DNA from: Nitriliruptoraceae bacterium
GTDB lineage: Bacteria > Actinomycetota > Nitriliruptoria > Nitriliruptorales > Nitriliruptoraceae
Length of the DNA stretch: 10,122 nt
Direction of reading: 5' to 3'
NCBI GenBank assembly: GCA_007117945.1
Contig: SKTN01000065.1
Span: forward strand, 1-10,122
A program made the position numbers and the translations under genes. The notes beneath the pieces are model-generated. The model worked only from the letters and a program-made list of their open reading frames with translations, did not search any database and had not been told where the DNA came from. Each line of letters starts with the position of its first letter. Within the stretch, counting starts at the first letter, position 1. This document shows positions 6,108 through 10,122 of the stretch, piece by piece.

Positions 6108-7589
6108 ATGGGCAGCACGCCTCCCGCACAGCACTCGATCCACGACCCGGCTCGCGCTACCACCGTCCTTCCCCCGGTGATCCAGGGGGGTATGGGGGTC
6201 GCGGTGTCCGACTGGCGCCTGGCCAACGCCGTGGCCCGGACGGGCCAGCTCGGCGTGGTCTCCGGCACCGCCGTGGACGTGATGTGCGTGCGCCGCCTCC
6301 AGGACGGTGATCCCGGCGGCCATATCCGGCGCGCGCTGGCGCACTTCCCCCTGCCGGAGGTCGCCGAGAGGATCGTCGCCACCTACCACCTCGACGGCGG
6401 GCGGGCCGAGGGCGTGCCCTACCGCAACATCCCGATGTTCTCCGCTCGGCCCGCGCAGCGGCTGCAGGAGCTCGCCGTCGCTGCCGGGTTCGTCGAGGTG
6501 TTCCTCGCCAAGGAGGGTCACCACGGCCCCGTGGGCATCAACCTGCTGCGCAAGATCGAGGCACCGATCCCCTTCGTCCTCTACGGCGCGATGCTCGCGG
6601 GGGTCGACGTGGTGCTGGTGGGTGCCGGCAACCCCCACGAGCTGCCTGGACTGATCGGCACCCTCGCCCGCGGTGACGACGTCACCTGGGCGCTGCGGGT
6701 CCAGCAGGCCAGCCACAGTGACCACGCGATCGCCTTCCGCCCGAGGGAGCTGTTCCACGCGACGCCACCGGTCCTGGCCCGCCCGGCGTTCCTGGCGATC
6801 GTGGCGTCCAACGACCTGGCCGAGGGTCTGGCCGGGTCGCCGTCGGCACGGCCCGACGGGTTCGTCGTGGAAGGTCCACCCGCCGGTGGGCACAACGCGC
6901 CGCCTCGGGGTCCGCGCCGCCTCGACGCGCGCGGGCAACCCATCTACGACGCCAGGGACGAGGTGGACCTGCCGGCGATGGTCGCCCTGGGGCTGCCCTT
7001 CTGGCTGGCCGGTCGGTACGGAGCCCCTGCCGGTCTGGAGCGTGCCCGCGGTGCTGGTGCGGCCGGCGTGCAGGTGGGCACGCTGTTCGCGCTGTGCGAG
7101 GAGTCGGGCATGGCACCCGCGCTCAAGGCGGAGGCCGTACGTGCCGCGCGTGCAGGTGCCGGTGACGTGCGCACGGACTGGCGGGTGTCACCCACGGGGT
7201 TCCCCTTCAAGGTCCTGTCGGTGCCGGGCACGCTCTCCGATCCCGAGGTCCTCGCGACCCGCGAGCGCACCTGCGACCTCGGGATGCTCCGGGTGCCCTA
7301 CGAGCGGGAGGGGGGCAGCCTCGGCTACCGCTGCCCGGCGGAGCCGTTGGCCTCCTACACCGGCGCGAAGGCCGCCCGCGAGGCGAACGCCCAGGGCCGG
7401 GTGTGCCTGTGCAACGCCCTGCTGGCCTCGGCCGGGGTCCCGCAGTCGCGACCCGATGGGAGCGTCGAACCGGCTCTGGTGACCCTGGGGACCGACCTGG
7501 AGGGCATCGTGGACCTGCTCAGGCACCTCGGTGGCCAGCGGGAGACCTACACCGCCGCCGAGGTGGTGGAGTACCTGCTCGGGGCCTGA
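6108..7589 (+). CDS. Nitronate monooxygenase family FMN-dependent protein
   Basis: The 493-residue protein belongs to the nitronate monooxygenase / 2-nitropropane dioxygenase family, FMN-dependent TIM-barrel enzymes that oxidise alkyl nitronates or act as flavin oxidoreductases. Visible marks are L-P-P-V-I-Q-G-G-M-G-V-A-V-S (21-34) with G-V-V-S-G-T (49-54) at the N-terminal phosphate-binding side, V-L-V-G-A-G-N-P (169-176), the family motif G-P-P-A-G-G-H-N (256-263), and V-Q-V-G-T-L-F (321-327). It is longer than the classic enzymes of about 330-350 residues. The extra C-terminal part (about 380-493) has four Cys (389, 409, 433, 435) in T-C-D-L-G, Y-R-C-P-A-E-P and R-V-C-L-C-N, which could bind metal or an iron-sulphur centre. 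The true substrate is not shown by the sequence. The start has only a weak GGAA ribosome site, consistent with coupling to merR. Confidence 0.85.
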   Translation: MGSTPPAQHSIHDPARATTVLPPVIQGGMGVAVSDWRLANAVARTGQLGVVSGTAVDVMCVRRLQDGDPGGHIRRALAHFPLPEVAERIVATYHLDGGRAEGVPYRNIPMFSARPAQRLQELAVAAGFVEVFLAKEGHHGPVGINLLRKIEAPIPFVLYGAMLAGVDVVLVGAGNPHELPGLIGTLARGDDVTWALRVQQASHSDHAIAFRPRELFHATPPVLARPAFLAIVASNDLAEGLAGSPSARPDGFVVEGPPAGGHNAPPRGPRRLDARGQPIYDARDEVDLPAMVALGLPFWLAGRYGAPAGLERARGAGAAGVQVGTLFALCEESGMAPALKAEAVRAARAGAGDVRTDWRVSPTGFPFKVLSVPGTLSDPEVLATRERTCDLGMLRVPYEREGGSLGYRCPAEPLASYTGAKAAREANAQGRVCLCNALLASAGVPQSRPDGSVEPALVTLGTDLEGIVDLLRHLGGQRETYTAAEVVEYLLGA

Positions 7590-7594
7590 ACGAC

Positions 7595-7614
7595 GGTGCC
7601 CGTGGCCGGGCACC
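7595..7614 (+). terminator. Terminator-like hairpin after the flavoprotein gene
   Basis: GGTGCCCG (7595-7602) and CGGGCACC (7607-7614) are exact complements with a TGGC loop, starting 5 bases after the stop codon. There is no U-tract. Position between convergent genes supports a role in stopping transcription. Confidence 0.55.
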
Positions 7615-7636
7615 CCGTGGGACCGGTGCGGAGGTC

Positions 7637-7657
7637 GTCCGGTGGTGTGCGCCGGAC
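7637..7657 (-). terminator. Terminator-like hairpin after the DUF2252 gene
   Basis: GTCCGG (7637-7642) pairs with CCGGAC (7652-7657), with a little more pairing inside. It begins 4 bases past the stop of the minus-strand gene and gives that convergent gene its own hairpin. There is no U-tract, so confidence is modest. Confidence 0.4.
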
Positions 7658-7661
7658 CCGT

Positions 7662-9050
7662 TCAGTCCTCGGGCTCGTGGGGGACCTCGCCTGCGGCGAT
7701 CGCGGCCAGCAGGCGCTGGTGGTCCCGCTCGGTCACCTCGGCGTAGTCGTGGGCGAAGCGGGTCAGCGCCTCGATGAACCCGTCGCTCCTGCCGAGGTAG
7801 CCGGCCAGCTCCGCTGCCTGGCCTCCGCGGGCGTGGGCGTCGGCCAGCAGGTGGCCGCACAGTTTCGCGTAGGCCACCAGGCCGTCGGCCTCGAGGTCGT
7901 CCACCTCGATACCGCCCTTCATGTCACGGAACTGGCGGACGTAGAAGTCCCGTTCTACCCCGTCGGGTCCGACGGCGGTCAGCCATCCGAGGAAGATGTC
8001 GCTGACCGTCTGCATGGTGCGCTGGCCCTCGACCACCCGGCGGCCGTGGGGGCGGGGGGCACGGTGGGCCACGTAGGGCTGCAGCACCGAGGGTCCGGCC
8101 TCCTTGAGCTGCAGCACCAGCGGATCGTCCTCGTCGCGGCCGTGGAGCAGCACGATGTAGCACCGGGTGCCGACGCTGCCGACCCCGACGACGCGGCGGG
8201 CGACGTCCACCACCTCGTAGCGTTCGAGCAGCCGGCGGCGGTGGGCCGGCAGGCTCGCGGCGTAGCCCTCGAGGTAGCGCACCGCCAGCTCCCGGCGGTC
8301 GTCGGGCAGGACGTCGCGGGAGAGCACGGGCGGGTCCTCGCGCATCTGCGTGCGGCCGTCCACCACCTCGCTGTGGCGCCGTGCCGCCCGGCCGCTGGTC
8401 CGCTGCCTGGCCTTGGCGAGGGCCGCCTCGGTGGTGTCCAGGAGCCCTGCACCCACAGCGCCCTCCTCGACCCGCTCACCGACCACCGTCAGCACGTCGC
8501 GTACGGACACGCTCGCGTACCACACGTCGAGCACGCTGGCGTCGCGGTGCGCGCGCATCGTCGCGCGGTAGCGCGCCAGGCACGCGTACACCGCGTCGTC
8601 GGCCACCTCGGTGTCGAAGCCGCGGTGCCGCGCCGCCACCACCACGGAGGTGGCCATGCGCTTGAGGTCCCACTCGAAGGGGCCGCGGATCGTCTCGTCG
8701 AAGTCGGTGACGTCGAACACCAGGCGACGCTCGGGTGTGGCGAAGGTCTCGATGTTGTGGACGTGGGCGTCGCCACACAGCTGGGTCAGCAGCCCGGTGG
8801 TGGGTGTCGTCGCCAGGTCCGCGGCCATCACCGCTGCGGAGCCGCGCAGGAAGGTGAAGGGCGAGACCGCCATGCGGGCGTAGCGCAGCCCGAGCAGTTC
8901 GGGCACGCGCGCCTCGTCCTGGGTCGCGAGGATCGTCAGCGGATCGGGCCGGTCCTCGGCGGGGGAGAAGCCCCCGTGGGAGCGGCGGCCGACCCGCTTG
9001 CGCTCGGCCCGGCCGCGTCGGTCGAGCTCGTCCTGGGTGGGTCGGGGCAT
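7662..9050 (-). CDS. DUF2252 family protein
   Basis: This 462-residue protein matches DUF2252 in length and motifs. M-A-V-S-P-F-T-F-L-R-G-S-A (60-72) is followed by C-G-D-A-H-V-H-N (92-99), F-D-V-T-D-F-D-E-T (112-120) and P-F-E-W-D-L-K-R-M-A-T-S (124-135). Later come V-V-G-V-G-S-V-G-T-R-C-Y and F-Y-V-R-Q-F-R-D-M-K-G. The G-D-x-H-x-x-N and D-F-D-E pieces recall the catalytic and metal-binding loops of protein-kinase-like phosphotransferases, so a kinase-related fold is possible, but no activity is established to my knowledge. There is no signal peptide or membrane segment, so it should be cytosolic. The ATG at 9050 has GAGG 5 bases upstream. It converges on the flavoprotein gene and has no operon partner here. 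Confidence 0.92.
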   Translation of the reverse strand: MPRPTQDELDRRGRAERKRVGRRSHGGFSPAEDRPDPLTILATQDEARVPELLGLRYARMAVSPFTFLRGSAAVMAADLATTPTTGLLTQLCGDAHVHNIETFATPERRLVFDVTDFDETIRGPFEWDLKRMATSVVVAARHRGFDTEVADDAVYACLARYRATMRAHRDASVLDVWYASVSVRDVLTVVGERVEEGAVGAGLLDTTEAALAKARQRTSGRAARRHSEVVDGRTQMREDPPVLSRDVLPDDRRELAVRYLEGYAASLPAHRRRLLERYEVVDVARRVVGVGSVGTRCYIVLLHGRDEDDPLVLQLKEAGPSVLQPYVAHRAPRPHGRRVVEGQRTMQTVSDIFLGWLTAVGPDGVERDFYVRQFRDMKGGIEVDDLEADGLVAYAKLCGHLLADAHARGGQAAELAGYLGRSDGFIEALTRFAHDYAEVTERDHQRLLAAIAAGEVPHEPED

Positions 9051-9183
9051 CGGGACCTCGCTGGGCGCCGGGCAGCGCGAACCGTAGGCGTTCCGGCCCC
9101 GGGCAGCGGGACCAGTGGCCCTGCCTGCGACGGTGGTGGCTGGCCATCCTGCGCTGCGCAGTGGCGTCGGTCGTGGCGCCAGG

Positions 9184-9252
9184 GACGGGCGTGCCCGCCC
9201 GGTGACCTCGCGAGGCTGGCCTGATGAGGGTGGGACCGACGGGCGTGCCCGC
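9184..9252. repeat. 15-base direct repeat flanking a gene start
   Basis: GACGGGCGTGCCCGC occurs at 9184-9198 and again at 9238-9252, 54 bases apart. Each copy contains the dyad CGGGC-GT-GCCCG. The second copy falls within the first codons of the gene starting at 9224. A CCTCGCGAGG palindrome (9206-9215) lies between them. They could be paired operator sites, but chance similarity in GC-rich DNA cannot be excluded. Confidence 0.35.
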
Positions 9253-9676
9253 TGCGACCGCCGCGGCCCTACCCGGTCGCGACCGGCTGCGCCGCTTCGG
9301 TGTGCGTGTCTGCGTGCTCTACACCCTCCTGACGGTGACCAGCAGCGGGTGGGCGTTGTCCGCGGGGCAGGACACCGACACCCATCTGCACCTGCTCGCC
9401 CGGCTGGTGTTCGTGTGCATCGGTCTGGGTGCCGTCGAACTCGTCCAGGCGGTCCGTCGTCGCTCCCCGGGGTCCTCCGGGTGGCTGGTGGGCACCGTCG
9501 GCTATCTCGTCGCCGTCGCGGCGATCCTGACGGGGCTGTGGGTGTTCGCCGCGACCGGTGGTGACCTCCACCCGGACGCCTACCGGGACGCGTTCTGGAA
9601 CTTCACCGCCGTTGGCGTGGGTGTGGTCGCGGTCCTCGCGATCCGGGACCGCGTGCGCGCGCGGCGCGGCGGCTGA
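9224..9676 (+). CDS. Small integral membrane protein with four predicted helices
   Basis: The 150-residue protein has likely membrane helices near residues 27-46, 57-76, 86-108 and 126-142. Two conserved-looking loops stand out: D-T-D-T-H-L-H-L-L-A-R (50-60) before helix 2 and L-H-P-D-A-Y-R-D-A-F-W-N-F (115-127) before helix 4. The His and Asp residues near the membrane surface could bind a metal or ligand. The pattern reminds me of the DUF6608 group, but I cannot confirm that. The start is ATG 9224, with GAGG about 8 bases upstream. GTG 9245 is an in-frame alternative that would place the second copy of the direct repeat over the start. The gene ends 24 bases from the stop of the convergent gene. 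Confidence 0.75.
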   Translation: MRVGPTGVPAATAAALPGRDRLRRFGVRVCVLYTLLTVTSSGWALSAGQDTDTHLHLLARLVFVCIGLGAVELVQAVRRRSPGSSGWLVGTVGYLVAVAAILTGLWVFAATGGDLHPDAYRDAFWNFTAVGVGVVAVLAIRDRVRARRGG

Positions 9677-9700
9677 CCGTCGGCCCGGGTGGTCGCGTGG

Positions 9701-10122
9701 TCAGCCGGTGCCCGCCGCGCGGGCCAGGCGCCCGGCGAAGCTCGACAGCGCGGCCGCCTGCGCACCGCTGGCGGCGAGCACCACACCCTCGGCCCGTGCC
9801 TCGAGCTGGATCGAGCCCGGTGGGATGTCGCACTGCGGGTCCCCGCAGTCGTGCACGTCGCCGACGGCCTGCCACGCACCGCCGGCCCGTGAGACGCGGA
9901 CCTCGACGGCGGGCACACCCTCCTGGTCCCAGCTGAGCACGGCGACGTCGGTGATCGCGGACAGGGGCAGGGAGGTCACCGCGCACTGCAGGCCGAGTTC
10001 GTGCTCGTCGGTCACGTGCTGGGCATCGCCGGCGACCACGTGGAGGAGGCGGCTGCGGGTGAGCAGGCCCAGTGCCACGTCGGTGTGCACGTGGCCGTCG
10101 TCGCAGACGTCCTTGGCGGTGC
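9701..10122 (-). CDS. DUF5998-like protein, C-terminal part
   Basis: About 140 codons of a minus-strand gene end at TGA 9701-9703. The frame stays open to the right edge, so the true start lies outside the window. A GTG at 10090 is in frame, but the residues upstream of it (D-V-C-D-D-G-H-V) read as normal coding. The protein has H-V-H-T-D-V-A-L-G-L-L-T-R-S-R-L-L-H-V-V, then L-P-L-S-A-I-T-D-V, a D-C-G-D-P-Q-C motif, and a final helix S-S-F-A-G-R-L-A-R-A. This order matches actinobacterial DUF5998 proteins as I remember them, where a C-G-D-P-x-C motif is conserved. The function is unknown. The Cys pair could hold a metal. No membrane segment is visible. Confidence 0.75.
   Translation of the reverse strand, partial: TAKDVCDDGHVHTDVALGLLTRSRLLHVVAGDAQHVTDEHELGLQCAVTSLPLSAITDVAVLSWDQEGVPAVEVRVSRAGGAWQAVGDVHDCGDPQCDIPPGSIQLEARAEGVVLAASGAQAAALSSFAGRLARAAGTG

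Noticed and set aside
4897..6129. Minus-strand 410-codon open frame opposite merR
   Set aside because: It crosses the end of the small membrane gene, the palindromic control region and merR, with no domain and no plausible start.
7596..9224. Plus-strand 542-codon open frame opposite the DUF2252 gene
   Set aside because: It is longer than the gene it opposes, but it shows no family motif, is full of His, Gln, Gly and Val from antisense codons, and the minus strand carries clear DUF2252 motifs.

Overview
This is a GC-rich, gene-dense chromosomal window. Strong third-position G/C preference, GTG starts beside ATG starts, and families common in high-GC Gram-positives (DUF998, DUF2252, a DUF5998-like protein, a MerR plus nitronate-monooxygenase pair) point to an actinomycete. 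The lineage cannot be named from this sequence. I see no rRNA, tRNA, insertion sequence, CRISPR array or phage gene.

Layout. Bases 1-1176 hold two minus-strand genes that overlap by four bases: a small multi-pass membrane protein, then a secreted protein that runs off the left edge. A divergent intergenic region with a perfect inverted repeat separates them from a plus-strand DUF998 membrane protein (1377-2189). A minus-strand MFS transporter of the YbjJ type (2295-3464) converges on it and has a perfect 17-base palindrome just upstream of its start. About 500 bases without a convincing gene follow. Next come a SAM-dependent methyltransferase (3967-4746), a small two-helix membrane protein (4824-5183), a nested palindromic control region, and a MerR regulator followed 11 bases later by a nitronate-monooxygenase-family flavoprotein (5272-7589). 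A minus-strand DUF2252 protein (7662-9050) converges on that pair. The right end has a small four-helix membrane protein (9224-9676) and the C-terminal part of a minus-strand DUF5998-like protein (9701 to the edge).

The main discovery is in the methyltransferase. A simple reading stops it at a TGA (4570-4572) after 201 residues. The same frame continues for 57 sense codons, 48 of them ending in G or C, and these encode what looks like the missing conserved C-terminus of an ArsM/UbiE-like methyltransferase. The TGA sits where relatives, as I recall them, carry a Cys in a C-I-A-G-A motif. The bases right after it fold into a two-part hairpin with the geometry of a bacterial SECIS. The best reading is a 259-residue selenoprotein with selenocysteine at residue 202 in a putative metalloid- or thiol-binding position. 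The Sec machinery (selA, selB, selC, selD) is not in this window.

The second item of interest is the 64-base region between the small membrane gene and merR, with three nested or adjacent inverted repeats around a plausible promoter. It probably lets the MerR protein control itself and the flavoprotein behind it.
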